The notes under the pieces: generated by a model
Told to the model about the DNA's origin: nothing
The model's database searches: none
What the model saw: the letters and a program-made list of their open reading frames with translations, nothing else
Translations under genes and position numbers: made by a program
From: Lactobacillus huangpiensis
Lineage (GTDB): Bacteria > Bacillota > Bacilli > Lactobacillales > Lactobacillaceae
Direction: 5' to 3'
Length of the DNA: 64,000 bases
NCBI RefSeq assembly: GCF_019972815.1
Contig: NZ_BPPA01000013.1
Span: 25,415-89,414, forward strand
Shown here: one piece after another, positions 38,080 through 47,412 of the stretch
How positions within the stretch are numbered: position 1 is the stretch's first letter
Layout: every line of letters begins with the position of its first letter

Positions 38080-38442
38080 ATGAAACACAGAATAGGTCGT
38101 GTTGAAGGAGAAATCCTCCGTGAATTAACGAAAATTTTACGGAAAAATATTCGTGATCCACGAGTTAATGATGTTACAATTACGGCGGTTGAATGTACAA
38201 ATGACTTATCATATGCTACTGTATATTACAGTATTCTTTCTGAGGACTCTAAAAAAGAAGAAGAAGCTGCTGCTGGTTTAAATAAAGCTAAGGGAATGAT
38301 GAGACATTTGTTAGGACAGGTTCTAACTGTCTATAAAGTTCCTGAGTTAATTTTTAAACGAGATAATTCAGTTAAATATGGTAGTAAAATTGATCAGTTA
38401 ATTGCTGAAGTAAAAAAGCAGGATGCAAATCGCAATAATTAA
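38080..38442 (+). CDS. rbfA: Ribosome-binding factor A
   Basis: Cold-related 30S assembly factor that binds 16S rRNA near the decoding site. The 120 aa match the family: HRIGRVEGEILRELTKILRK, NDLSYATVYYSIL, VPELIFKRDNSVKYG. GGGAGG precedes the ATG. It ends the infB transcript at a terminator, separating it from truB. Confidence 0.96.
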   Translation: MKHRIGRVEGEILRELTKILRKNIRDPRVNDVTITAVECTNDLSYATVYYSILSEDSKKEEEAAAGLNKAKGMMRHLLGQVLTVYKVPELIFKRDNSVKYGSKIDQLIAEVKKQDANRNN

Positions 38443-38443
38443 G

Positions 38444-38467
38444 AAAAGCGCTGTGAGGCGCTTTTTT
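38444..38467 (+). terminator. Terminator after rbfA
   Basis: AAAAGCGC and GCGCTTTT pair over 8 bp around TGTGAG, with a further T run to 38467. truB begins 19 bases later without a clear promoter, so read-through is possible. Confidence 0.8.
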
Positions 38468-38485
38468 CATGGTTAGGTAATAAAA

Positions 38486-39379
38486 ATGTTAAATGGTATT
38501 TTAGTGATAAATAAGGATAAGGGCATGACAAGTGCCGATGTTGTCTATCATTTACGTAAAGTTCTGCATATTAAAAAAATGGGTCATGCAGGTACTCTTG
38601 ATCCTGACGTTACAGGAGTGCTACCAATTGCAATTGGGCAGGCCACAAAGTTGATTGAATTGATGCACAAGGAAAATAAGAGCTATGTTGGGCAAGGAAT
38701 TTTAGGTTTTGCTACTGATAGTTACGATACCAGTGGGAAAAAAACAGAATTTAAAAAAATTACTAATGAAATTCAAGGAGCTCAAATTCAAGAAGCTATG
38801 CATGAATTTGTTGGCAATATAGAGCAAGTACCTCCCATTTATTCTGCCGTCAGAGTGAATGGCAAGCATTTATATGAATATGCAAGACAGGGTATTAAAG
38901 TTGAGCGACCAAAACGACAAGTTGAAATTTTTTCCTATAATCTTACTGATGAACCAAATTTTGATGAAGAAAATTGTCAAGAAACTTTTGATTTTAAAAT
39001 TGAATGTAGTAAAGGGACCTACGTTCGTTCTTTAATAAATGATTTGGGAACAAAACTTGGGGTACCGGCAGTAATGAAAAATTTACAAAGAACTTCTAGC
39101 TCAGGTTTTAATATTAATCAAGCCGTTAAATTGGCAGAAATTATAGAAAATCCAGATATGGTAAATGAATTGCTTCAACCAATTGACTCTTTTTTTACTA
39201 ATTATGCTCATGAGGATATTGATACAGATCTGTGGGCCAAAGTTATAAATGGAGCAACGATTTCTCTGAAAACGAATGCAAAAAAAGTGGCATTACGATA
39301 CAATAATAGAGTTAAGGCAATTTATCAAAAAGATGATACCATGTATCGCCCTTATTTAATGCTTTTACAAAATGAATGA
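38486..39379 (+). CDS. truB: tRNA pseudouridine synthase TruB
   Basis: Isomerises U55 of the T loop. The 297 aa contain the catalytic motif GHAGTLDPDVTGVLPIAIGQ with the active Asp and the family blocks VPPIYSAVRVNGKHLYEYAR and CSKGTYVRSLINDLG. It ends by overlapping the start region of ribF, 18 bases before its ATG, so the two are coupled. Confidence 0.96.
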   Translation: MLNGILVINKDKGMTSADVVYHLRKVLHIKKMGHAGTLDPDVTGVLPIAIGQATKLIELMHKENKSYVGQGILGFATDSYDTSGKKTEFKKITNEIQGAQIQEAMHEFVGNIEQVPPIYSAVRVNGKHLYEYARQGIKVERPKRQVEIFSYNLTDEPNFDEENCQETFDFKIECSKGTYVRSLINDLGTKLGVPAVMKNLQRTSSSGFNINQAVKLAEIIENPDMVNELLQPIDSFFTNYAHEDIDTDLWAKVINGATISLKTNAKKVALRYNNRVKAIYQKDDTMYRPYLMLLQNE

Positions 39380-39397
39380 GTGAATGAAGGTTTTATT

Positions 39398-40330
39398 ATG
39401 GAAATTATCCATTTAACATACCCGTTTAAGGAAAATATTATTCCTCAAAGAATAATCCTTGCTTTAGGATTCTTTGACGGTGTACATCGTGGTCATCAGG
39501 AATTAATCAAAATTGCAAAAGAAAAGGCAGTTCAAAAGCATTTACCATTAGTAGTGATGACATTTGACCGACATCCTAAAGAAATATATCAAAATAAAGA
39601 AGTCAGCTATATAGATACATTGTCTGAAAAAGCTTATAAGATGCAGGAACTAAAAGTTGATTTTTTGCTTGTGATGCATTTTAATGAGGCATTTAGCAAA
39701 CTGACTGCACAGGAATTTGTAGATAAAATTATTGTTAAATTAAATGCTGATACAGTAGTAGCTGGTTTTGACTACACTTATGGTCCCAAAGAGATTGCCA
39801 ATATGAAAAATTTCCCTAAGTTTGCTAAGGGAAGATTTGCTATCGTTGATGTTCCAAAACAATCATATGATGGGCAAAAAATTGGTTCTACGGAAATAAA
39901 AAAAGCCATCACAAGTGGAAATATGGAATTAGCTGCTAAGTTACTAGGTTTTCCGTACATTATGTCCGGTTATGTCGGTCATGGCTTACGTAATGGGCAT
40001 AAGCTTGGCTTTCCTACAGCAAATCTAGTTTGGTCCAAGGACAAGGTTGTTCCTAAAATTGGAGTATACGCTACTAAAACCAAGATTAAAGGCAAGTGGT
40101 ATGACTCAATGACAAGCGTGGGTTATAACGTAACTATTAATGAGGGTAAAAAGCTTTTTATTGAATCGAATTTATTTGGATTTAATCAAGAAGCCTATGA
40201 TGAAGAAATGGTAATTAAATGGTATAAGTATACTCGTGGCGAAATTAAATTTGATAACTTAAAAGAATTAAAAAAACAAATGAGTGGTGATGAGGCAGAA
40301 ATCAAAGCTTATTTTGCCGGTATCGGTTAA
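39398..40330 (+). CDS. ribF: Bifunctional riboflavin kinase / FAD synthetase
   Basis: Makes FMN and FAD from riboflavin. The 310 aa have the N-terminal nucleotidyltransferase half (LGFFDGVHRGHQELIKIAKE) and the C-terminal riboflavin kinase half starting near residue 190 (GHGLRNGHKLGFPTANL). The ATG at 39398 is chosen over an upstream GTG because GAAGG stands close to it. Usual partner of truB. Note that NAD(P)-free flavin use also supports the oxidase gene at 12.5 kb. Confidence 0.95.
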   Translation: MEIIHLTYPFKENIIPQRIILALGFFDGVHRGHQELIKIAKEKAVQKHLPLVVMTFDRHPKEIYQNKEVSYIDTLSEKAYKMQELKVDFLLVMHFNEAFSKLTAQEFVDKIIVKLNADTVVAGFDYTYGPKEIANMKNFPKFAKGRFAIVDVPKQSYDGQKIGSTEIKKAITSGNMELAAKLLGFPYIMSGYVGHGLRNGHKLGFPTANLVWSKDKVVPKIGVYATKTKIKGKWYDSMTSVGYNVTINEGKKLFIESNLFGFNQEAYDEEMVIKWYKYTRGEIKFDNLKELKKQMSGDEAEIKAYFAGIG

Positions 40331-40370
40331 TTTTAATTTTAAAGGGGATAAGCGTTTTTTTGTAAAAAAG

Positions 40371-40397
40371 TTAGCACTCAACTTGACATTCTGCTAA
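40371..40397 (+). promoter_or_regulatory. First CIRCE-like element (imperfect)
   Basis: TTAGCACTC, nine bases, TTCTGCTAA: the left arm is perfect and the right arm retains TGCTAA but has three mismatches. It overlaps the -35 box of the hrcA promoter (TTGACA at 40383-40388). Confidence 0.6.
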
Positions 40398-40410
40398 AAG
40401 CTAGTATCAT
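40383..40410 (+). promoter_or_regulatory. hrcA operon promoter
   Basis: TTGACA (40383-40388), 16-base spacer, TATCAT (40405-40410), a SigA-type promoter lying between two CIRCE elements. Confidence 0.75.
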
Positions 40411-40418
40411 ATTAATTG

Positions 40419-40445
40419 TTAGCACCTAATAAGTTTGAGTGCTAA
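40419..40445 (+). promoter_or_regulatory. Second CIRCE element
   Basis: TTAGCACCT, nine bases, GAGTGCTAA: matches the TTAGCACTC-N9-GAGTGCTAA consensus except for two bases in the left arm. HrcA bound here blocks the transcript just after the start. Confidence 0.8.
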
Positions 40446-40462
40446 AAGTGAGGGCGATATTT

Positions 40463-41512
40463 ATGTTGACCGAACGTCAAGAATTAATTTTAAAAACAAT
40501 TATCAATGATTTTACGCAGACACATGATCCTGTTGGGTCTAAAACAGTCATGAATCAGTTACCTATTAAAGTTTCAAGTGCAACTATTCGTAATGAAATG
40601 GCGGTTTTAGAAGAAAAAGGCTTGATTGAAAAAACTCATTTGTCAAGTGGTCGAGTACCTTCAACAGAAGGCTACCGTTACTATCTTGACAATTTAGTTG
40701 AGCCTTTACAGATTTCATCTTCTGTTTATAAAAGAATTATTAATCAGCTTGATCAGCCGTTTCATCAAGTTAACGACATCGTACAGGAAGCTGTTAAGAT
40801 CTTATCTGACCTAACAAATTACACTGCATTTGCGGAGGGGCCTGAGAATAGTGATTTAACTATTACCGGATTTCGTATAGTACCTTTATTTGGCAGACAG
40901 ATTATGGCTATTCTTGGTACCAGTGATGGTGATGTTCATGACCAGGTTTATAACTTACCATACAATATTCATGGTGATGACATTGAACGTGCCGTTCGTA
41001 TGATTAACGATGAATTAGTAGGAAAGTCGCTAGATCAGGTTACACCTGAGTTTCTTAAGAAGACTTTAGGACAAAAGCTTAAAGCTGCTCATGTGTCTGA
41101 ATTAATAGATTTAGTTGAAGATGTGATCAGTGATGCTGCCAGCGAGCAAATGTATGTCGATGGTCAGATTAATTTGCTCAATAACATTTCTTTGAGTGAC
41201 GTTTCTAATTTGCGGTCATTATATGAAATGATTGAGCATAATGACTTAATTTCTAGTATTTTGGATAACAGGAAAAACTTAAAAAGTGACAGATATCCAG
41301 TTCGGGTAAGTCTAGGGTCTGAGTTATCAAATGATTTGTTAAAGGATTACAGTCTGCTTACGGCAGAGTACAGCGTTGGTCCTCACGGAAAGGGCATAAT
41401 TGCTTTACTTGGCCCTGATAATATGCCGTATTCTCAAGTGATAGGATTGCTTGAATATTTCAGAAATGAGCTATCTAAAAAGTTGCTTGATTATTATGGT
41501 AGATTTAAATAA
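40463..41512 (+). CDS. hrcA: Heat-inducible transcription repressor HrcA
   Basis: Represses its own operon by binding the CIRCE elements and loses activity on heat stress when GroEL is occupied. The 349 aa start [20 protein letters not shown] with the family winged helix ([20 protein letters not shown]). The ATG at 40463 is taken because AGTGAGGGCG precedes it; the earlier GTG lies inside the CIRCE element. First gene of hrcA-grpE-dnaK-dnaJ. Confidence 0.96.
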   Translation: MLTERQELILKTIINDFTQTHDPVGSKTVMNQLPIKVSSATIRNEMAVLEEKGLIEKTHLSSGRVPSTEGYRYYLDNLVEPLQISSSVYKRIINQLDQPFHQVNDIVQEAVKILSDLTNYTAFAEGPENSDLTITGFRIVPLFGRQIMAILGTSDGDVHDQVYNLPYNIHGDDIERAVRMINDELVGKSLDQVTPEFLKKTLGQKLKAAHVSELIDLVEDVISDAASEQMYVDGQINLLNNISLSDVSNLRSLYEMIEHNDLISSILDNRKNLKSDRYPVRVSLGSELSNDLLKDYSLLTAEYSVGPHGKGIIALLGPDNMPYSQVIGLLEYFRNELSKKLLDYYGRFK

Positions 41513-41524
41513 AGGAGGTTAGCC

Positions 41525-42112
41525 GTGAGTAAAGAAGAAATTAACAGTAAAAATTCAAAAAAAGATCAAAAAGAATCAACTGAATCAAAAGAAGTTAAAA
41601 AGCATTCTCAAGCTAAGGCTAACGAAAAAAAGAAGTCCGAATCTTTGGAAAGCAAAATGCAACACAATTTGACCCAGTTGCAAAAAGAAAAAGATGATTT
41701 AGAAGATAAGTATTTGCGCAGTCAAGCTGAAATGCAAAATATGCAAAATCGCTACAATAATGAAAGAGCGCAACTTATTAAATATGAATCACAATCTTTA
41801 GCTAAGGATGTTTTACCAGCAATGGATAATTTAGAAAGAGCTTTAGCAACAAAGGTTGATGATGAAGCATCAAAGCAGCTTAAAAAGGGAGTGCAAATGA
41901 CACTTGATTCTTTGGTTAAAGCCATGAAAGATCATGGAATCAGTGAAATCACTGCTGAAGGTGTAAAGTTTGATCCTAATTTACACCAAGCTGTCCAAAC
42001 AGTTGAAGCTGAAAATGAAGATCAAAAAGATCATGTTGTGCGGGTTTTGCAAAAAGGATACTTGTACAAAGATCGTACTTTAAGACCAGCGATGGTTGTT
42101 GTAGCACAATAA
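41525..42112 (+). CDS. grpE: Nucleotide exchange factor GrpE
   Basis: Releases ADP from DnaK. The 195 aa have a long Lys/Glu-rich N-terminal extension, a coiled coil (about 50-95) and the C-terminal beta domain with [20 protein letters not shown] and [12 protein letters not shown] start at 41525, AAAGGAGGTTAGCC is a very strong site. Twelve bases after hrcA; dnaK follows 18 bases on. Confidence 0.95.
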   Translation: MSKEEINSKNSKKDQKESTESKEVKKHSQAKANEKKKSESLESKMQHNLTQLQKEKDDLEDKYLRSQAEMQNMQNRYNNERAQLIKYESQSLAKDVLPAMDNLERALATKVDDEASKQLKKGVQMTLDSLVKAMKDHGISEITAEGVKFDPNLHQAVQTVEAENEDQKDHVVRVLQKGYLYKDRTLRPAMVVVAQ

Positions 42113-42130
42113 TTGAAAGGAAGCATATCA

Positions 42131-43993
42131 ATGTCAAAAGTTATCGGAATTGACCTCGGAACTACCAACTCAGCAGTTGCTGTTCTTGAAGGAAAAGAGC
42201 CAAAAATTATTACCAATCCAGAAGGAAACCGTACTACACCTTCAGTAGTTGCTTTTAAGGATGGAGAAATTCAAGTCGGTGAAGTTGCAAAAAGACAGGC
42301 TATTACTAACCCAAATACTATTTCTTCTATTAAGCGTCACATGGGTGAAGCAGATTATAAAGTTAAAATTGGTGATAAAGCATACACTCCTCAAGAAATT
42401 TCTGCTATGATTTTACAATATATCAAGAAATTCTCTGAAGATTATCTTGGTGAAAAGGTTACCGAAGCAGTCATTACAGTTCCTGCATACTTTAATGATG
42501 CTCAGCGTCAAGCTACTAAGGATGCCGGTAAAATTGCAGGCTTAGACGTTAAGAGAATAATTAACGAGCCAACTGCATCTTCACTTGCCTATGGCCTTGA
42601 TAAAGATGCTGAAGACGAAAAAGTTCTGGTTTATGACCTTGGTGGTGGTACCTTTGATGTTTCTGTTTTGCAATTAGGTGACGGAGTCTTCCAAGTACTT
42701 TCAACTAACGGTGATACTCACCTTGGTGGCGATGACTTCGATAATAAAATTATTGATTGGCTGATCAAGAACTTTAAAGATGAAAATGGTGTTGACCTTT
42801 CTAAAGATAAAATGGCTTTACAAAGGTTAAAGGATGCCGCTGAAAAAGCTAAGAAAGATTTGTCTGGCGTGTCTTCAACTCATATTTCATTACCATTTAT
42901 TTCTGCTGGTGAATCTGGGCCATTACATTTGGAAGCTGATTTAACTAGAGCGAAATTTGACGAATTAACTGCTGATTTAGTTGATAAAACAAAGATTCCA
43001 TTTGACAATGCATTGAAAGATGCTGAATTAACAGTTAATGACATTGATAAAGTTATTTTGAATGGTGGTTCAACCCGTATTCCTGCTGTTCAGGAAGCAG
43101 TTAAGAAGTGGGCTGGTAAAGAGCCTGATCACTCAATTAACCCGGATGAAGCTGTTGCTTTAGGTGCAGCAATTCAAGGTGGAGTTATTTCTGGTGATGT
43201 TAAGGACGTAGTTTTACTTGATGTCACTCCTCTTTCTTTAGGTATTGAGACCATGGGTGGCGTATTTACTAAGTTAATTGAAAAGAATACGACAATTCCA
43301 ACTTCAAAGAGTCAAATTTTCTCTACTGCTGCAGACAATCAACCGGCTGTTGATGTTCACGTTTTGCAAGGTGAGCGACCAATGGCTGCTGACGATAAAA
43401 CATTAGGTCGTTTTGAACTAACAGACATTCCTGCCGCTCCACGTGGTGTTCCTCAAATTCAAGTTACATTCGATATTGACAAAAACGGCATTGTTAATGT
43501 TTCTGCTAAAGATATGGGAACCGGTAAAGAACAAAAGATTACCATCAAGAGTTCATCCGGTTTATCTGACGAAGAAATCAAGAAGATGCAAAAAGAAGCT
43601 GAAGAACATGCTGAAGAGGATAAGAAGAAGAAAGAAGAAGTTGATCTTCGTAATGAAGTCGATCAATTAATCTTCTCAACTGAAAAGACTTTGAAGGATG
43701 TCAAAGGCAAGGTATCAGATGATGATACTAAGAAAGTTCAAGATGCACTTGATGCTTTGAAGAAGGCTCAAAAGGACAACAACTTGGATGAGATGAAGTC
43801 CAAGAAGGATGAATTGTCTAAAGTTGCCCAAGACTTAGCAGTCAAATTGTACCAAGCTAATGGTGGGGCTCAAGGTGCACAAGGACAGGCTGGACCTCAA
43901 GCAGGACCACAAAATCCTGGTTCCCAAGATGGCAATTCAGGTAGTGGTTCCGCAGGTGAAGGCGAGTTTCATAAGGTAGACCCAGATAAGTAA
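42131..43993 (+). CDS. dnaK: Chaperone DnaK (Hsp70)
   Basis: ATP-driven chaperone. The 620 aa begin [20 protein letters not shown], with [15 protein letters not shown] and [19 protein letters not shown] in the ATPase domain, then substrate-binding and helical lid, ending in a Gly/Gln-rich tail. The ATG at 42131 has GAAAGGAAGC upstream. Between it and dnaJ a hairpin may reduce DnaJ output. Confidence 0.98.
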   Translation: MSKVIGIDLGTTNSAVAVLEGKEPKIITNPEGNRTTPSVVAFKDGEIQVGEVAKRQAITNPNTISSIKRHMGEADYKVKIGDKAYTPQEISAMILQYIKKFSEDYLGEKVTEAVITVPAYFNDAQRQATKDAGKIAGLDVKRIINEPTASSLAYGLDKDAEDEKVLVYDLGGGTFDVSVLQLGDGVFQVLSTNGDTHLGGDDFDNKIIDWLIKNFKDENGVDLSKDKMALQRLKDAAEKAKKDLSGVSSTHISLPFISAGESGPLHLEADLTRAKFDELTADLVDKTKIPFDNALKDAELTVNDIDKVILNGGSTRIPAVQEAVKKWAGKEPDHSINPDEAVALGAAIQGGVISGDVKDVVLLDVTPLSLGIETMGGVFTKLIEKNTTIPTSKSQIFSTAADNQPAVDVHVLQGERPMAADDKTLGRFELTDIPAAPRGVPQIQVTFDIDKNGIVNVSAKDMGTGKEQKITIKSSSGLSDEEIKKMQKEAEEHAEEDKKKKEEVDLRNEVDQLIFSTEKTLKDVKGKVSDDDTKKVQDALDALKKAQKDNNLDEMKSKKDELSKVAQDLAVKLYQANGGAQGAQGQAGPQAGPQNPGSQDGNSGSGSAGEGEFHKVDPDK

Positions 43994-44016
43994 AGGGTTT
44001 ATAATTGAATAAATTA

Positions 44017-44050
44017 GAAAAGAACTGCCAAAAAGTAGTTCTTTTCTTTT
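44017..44050 (+). terminator. Attenuating terminator between dnaK and dnaJ
   Basis: GAAAAGAACT and AGTTCTTTTC pair over 10 bp around a 10-base loop, followed by TTTT. Both genes are probably on one transcript, so this would set DnaK above DnaJ. Confidence 0.6.
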
Positions 44051-44071
44051 GTAAAGTTAAGGAGCTTATAG

Positions 44072-45214
44072 ATGGCACAAGAAGATTACTATAGCGTTCT
44101 GGGTGTTGATCGCAATGCCAGTGATAAGGAAATTACCTCTGCTTATCGTAAACTTGCCAAAAAATACCACCCTGATTTAAACCATGAACCGGGTGCTGAA
44201 GAAAAGTATAAGAAGGTTAATGAAGCCTATGAAGTTTTACATGACCAGCAAAAACGAGCACAATATGACCAATTTGGTTCGGCCGGAGTCAATGGTCAGG
44301 GAGGCTTTGGCGGTGCAGGTCAAGGATATAGTGATTTTGGCGGCTTTGGTGATTTTGGTGATATTTTTAATGATTTCTTCGGTGGTGCAACAGGAGCAAA
44401 TCAGCGTCGCGCCAACCCAACAGCACCAACTCGTGGTGAAGATCTAGACTATACTTTGTCAATTGATTTTATGGATGCAATCACGGGCAAGAAGACTCAG
44501 GTTTCATACACTCGGAGTGAAACATGTCCTACATGTAAAGGTAATGGTGCTGAAAAAGGAACGCATCCGATAACCTGTGATAAATGTAATGGTACTGGCT
44601 ACATGACAATAACTCAAAAATCTATGTTGGGAGTTATTCGTCGTCAGACAGTTTGTGATAAATGTCATGGCAAAGGCGTAATTATCGAGCATCCTTGCCA
44701 AACTTGTCATGGCAAAGGTGTAATTGATGGCAAAAACACTATTGAAGTTAATATTCCAGCCGGAATTGATAATGGACAGCAATTACGTTATGAAGGTCAG
44801 GGTGAAGCAGGTAAAAATGGTGGCCCTTATGGAGATCTTTATATCAGTTATCGCATCAAACCATCAAGAGATTTCGAACGTAAAGGAACTACTATTTATA
44901 CTACTGTTCCGATCTCATTTGCGCAGGCAACATTAGGTGATGAAATTAATGTTAAAACTGTGCATGGAGAAAAGAAGTTGAAAATTCCTGCTGGTACACA
45001 ACCTAATAAAGAATTTACTTTACATGGTGAAGGTGTTCCATATTTGCGTGGAAATGGTAATGGTGATCAAATAACTACTGTTCAAGTACAGATTCCGAAA
45101 TCGATTAATGAAAAGCAGAAACAGGCTTTGGTTGATTTTGTCAAAGCCGGTGGTGGATCAATAACGCCACAAGAAAAAGGATTCTTTGAAAGATTAAAAG
45201 AAAAGTTGCAGTAA
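44072..45214 (+). CDS. dnaJ: Chaperone DnaJ (Hsp40)
   Basis: Co-chaperone that stimulates DnaK ATPase. The 380 aa have the J domain with HPD (KKYHPDLNH), a Gly/Phe-rich segment, four zinc CXXCXGXG repeats ([36 protein letters not shown]) and the C-terminal substrate domains. AAGGAG precedes the ATG. It closes the HrcA-controlled operon. Confidence 0.98.
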   Translation: MAQEDYYSVLGVDRNASDKEITSAYRKLAKKYHPDLNHEPGAEEKYKKVNEAYEVLHDQQKRAQYDQFGSAGVNGQGGFGGAGQGYSDFGGFGDFGDIFNDFFGGATGANQRRANPTAPTRGEDLDYTLSIDFMDAITGKKTQVSYTRSETCPTCKGNGAEKGTHPITCDKCNGTGYMTITQKSMLGVIRRQTVCDKCHGKGVIIEHPCQTCHGKGVIDGKNTIEVNIPAGIDNGQQLRYEGQGEAGKNGGPYGDLYISYRIKPSRDFERKGTTIYTTVPISFAQATLGDEINVKTVHGEKKLKIPAGTQPNKEFTLHGEGVPYLRGNGNGDQITTVQVQIPKSINEKQKQALVDFVKAGGGSITPQEKGFFERLKEKLQ

Positions 45215-45409
45215 AATTTAATGCTATAAAATTATGCTCAAAGGGCTATAAATACTGGTGAAAGATTGAAACTGACTTAATAATTAAATCCGATGATCCC
45301 TGCTGTGTAAAAAAGGAATCAAAAATTATTTGAGATTTTTCAATGAAAATGGAATGTCAGATAAAAATGGCATTATAAGATATTAGTAGTATTATTTGCA
45401 AATTGAACT

Positions 45410-45455
45410 AAAGGACTAATTCTTCAAACTTGATGGGATTAGTCCTTTAATTTTG
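45410..45455 (+). terminator. Possible terminator after dnaJ
   Basis: 11-bp stem AAAGGACTAAT/ATTAGTCCTTT with a 17-base loop, followed by a weak AATTTTGAT tract. On the other strand it reads like the end of an IS3 orfB (KGLIP), so its origin as IS debris is possible. Confidence 0.4.
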
Positions 45456-45505
45456 ATAAAAAATTTCTTTATCTTAATTAATTTTATAGGTGTTTGGGAA
45501 TTTGT

Positions 45506-45511
45506 TATAAT
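45506..45511 (+). promoter_or_regulatory. lepA promoter (-10)
   Basis: TATAAT preceded by TG-T (extended -10) 33 bases before the lepA start; the -35 is weak. Confidence 0.5.
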
Positions 45512-45543
45512 AATAAAGATAGAGTAAAGGGTGCAAATTATTT

Positions 45544-47382
45544 ATGGATATTAAAAAATTACAAGATTACCAAAAACATATTCGCAACTTTTCCATTGTT
45601 GCTCATATTGATCATGGGAAATCTACAATTGCGGATCGTATTTTAGAACTGACTGATACTGTATCTGAACGACAACTAAAAAACCAAATGTTAGATGATA
45701 TGCCACTTGAACGTCAGCGGGGCATCACGATTAAAATGAACTCAGTTGAAATTAAATATCATGCCCAAGATGGAGAGGACTATATTTTTCATTTGATTGA
45801 CACTCCTGGACACGTAGATTTTTCTTATGAAGTTTCTCGTTCTTTGGCAGCTTGTGAAGGTGCACTTTTAGTAGTCGATGCTTCACAAGGTGTACAAGCG
45901 CAAACTTTAGCTAATACTTATTTAGCGATTGATGATGATCTGGAAATAATGCCTGTAATTAACAAGATTGATTTGCCATCCGCTAATCCTGAGCAAGCAA
46001 AGGAAGAAATAACTGAAATGCTGGGTTTAGATGCTTCAGAGGCAGTTGAAGTTTCGGGAAAAACAGGTCAAGGAATTAAAGAATTGCTTGAGCGAATAGT
46101 AAGAGATATTCCTGCACCACAGGGAAATTTGCAAGATCCACTTAAAGCATTGATTTTTGATTCTAAATATGATGATTATCGCGGGGTAGTTTTGTCCGTC
46201 AGAATTGAGGATGGTACTGTTGCACCTGGCGACAGAATCAAAATTATGAATACCGGTAAAGAGTACGAGGTTACTGAAGTTGGGGTATCAAGTCCACACC
46301 CAGTAAAGAAAGAAATTTTAATTGCTGGTGATGTTGGTTATCTGACAGCAAATATCAAGTCTGTTCGTGAAACTCGTGTTGGTGATACCATTACTTCTGC
46401 TGAAAATCCGACAGCTGAACCACTTCCTGGTTATCGCCAAATAACACCAATGGTATATTCTGGTATGTATCCTGTTGATAATTCCAAATATGACGATCTT
46501 AAGGAAGCTTTGCAAAAGCTTCAGCTAAATGATGCTGCTCTGGAATTTGAACCTGAAACTTCGACCGCTCTTGGATTTGGATTTCGTTGCGGGTTTTTAG
46601 GCTTGCTTCATATGGATGTAGTACAAGAAAGACTGGAGCAGGAATTTGATTTAGACTTAATTATGACCGCTCCTTCTGTTGATTATCATGCCATTATGAA
46701 TGATGGTACAACAAAGGTAATTGATAATCCTTCTGATTTGCCCTCAGCTGGTGAATATAAGGAGCTACAGGAACCTTTTGTTAAAGCGGAAGTTATGGTT
46801 CCAAATGATTTTGTTGGTCCAGTGATGGAACTTTGCCAGCGTAAACGTGGTGAGTTTGTAACTATGGATTATTTGGATAAATATCGAGTTAACGTAATTT
46901 ATAACATGCCATTAGCGGAAATCATTTATGACTTTTTTGATGATTTAAAATCTTCCACTAAAGGTTATGCCTCACTTGATTATGAAATTACGGGTTATCG
47001 GGCAACTGATTTAGTTAAAATTGATATTCTTTTAAATAAGCAAGTTGTAGATGCTTTGAGCTTTATTGCTCATCGGGATGAAGCTCAGAACAGAGCAAGG
47101 CAAATGACATCAATGCTCAAGAAACTTATTCCCCGGCAGAACTTCGAAGTTGATATTCAAGGCGCTATTGGGGCCAAAATCATCTCTCGTGCAACAGTAA
47201 AGCCCTACCGCAAAGATGTTACTTGGAAAATTCATACAGGTGATCCTGATAGAAGGGCTAAATTGCTTGAAAAGCAAAAGAGAGGTAAAAAGCGAATGAA
47301 AGCGGTAGGTCATGTTGAAATTCCTCAAGACGCTTTTATGGCTGTTTTAAAAATGAATGATGATGACTTAAACTCGAAATAA
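45544..47382 (+). CDS. lepA: Elongation factor 4 (LepA)
   Basis: GTPase that acts on stalled or non-optimal ribosomes and in late 30S assembly. The 612 aa contain [32 protein letters not shown], and the LepA-specific C-terminal domain with [19 protein letters not shown] and [19 protein letters not shown]. The ATG at 45544 has AAAGGGTG about 12 bases upstream. Its own extended -10 promoter is present. Confidence 0.98.
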   Translation: MDIKKLQDYQKHIRNFSIVAHIDHGKSTIADRILELTDTVSERQLKNQMLDDMPLERQRGITIKMNSVEIKYHAQDGEDYIFHLIDTPGHVDFSYEVSRSLAACEGALLVVDASQGVQAQTLANTYLAIDDDLEIMPVINKIDLPSANPEQAKEEITEMLGLDASEAVEVSGKTGQGIKELLERIVRDIPAPQGNLQDPLKALIFDSKYDDYRGVVLSVRIEDGTVAPGDRIKIMNTGKEYEVTEVGVSSPHPVKKEILIAGDVGYLTANIKSVRETRVGDTITSAENPTAEPLPGYRQITPMVYSGMYPVDNSKYDDLKEALQKLQLNDAALEFEPETSTALGFGFRCGFLGLLHMDVVQERLEQEFDLDLIMTAPSVDYHAIMNDGTTKVIDNPSDLPSAGEYKELQEPFVKAEVMVPNDFVGPVMELCQRKRGEFVTMDYLDKYRVNVIYNMPLAEIIYDFFDDLKSSTKGYASLDYEITGYRATDLVKIDILLNKQVVDALSFIAHRDEAQNRARQMTSMLKKLIPRQNFEVDIQGAIGAKIISRATVKPYRKDVTWKIHTGDPDRRAKLLEKQKRGKKRMKAVGHVEIPQDAFMAVLKMNDDDLNSK

Positions 47383-47412
47383 GAAAGAATTACAAAAAGG
47401 CAAAATTTATTA

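Larger units (their letters stand above)
45215..45543 (+). other. Non-coding gap between dnaJ and lepA
   Basis: 329 bases without a supported gene. It has a hairpin (AAAGGACTAAT 45410-45420 with ATTAGTCCTTT 45438-45448, 17-base loop) that may end dnaJ transcription, and, at its end, the lepA promoter. Confidence 0.5.

Noticed and set aside
45410..45455. IS3 orfB remnant behind dnaJ
   Set aside because: The minus-strand reading KIKGLIPSSLKN resembles an orfB end, but no terminal repeat or further transposase residues are found; read as a hairpin terminator.
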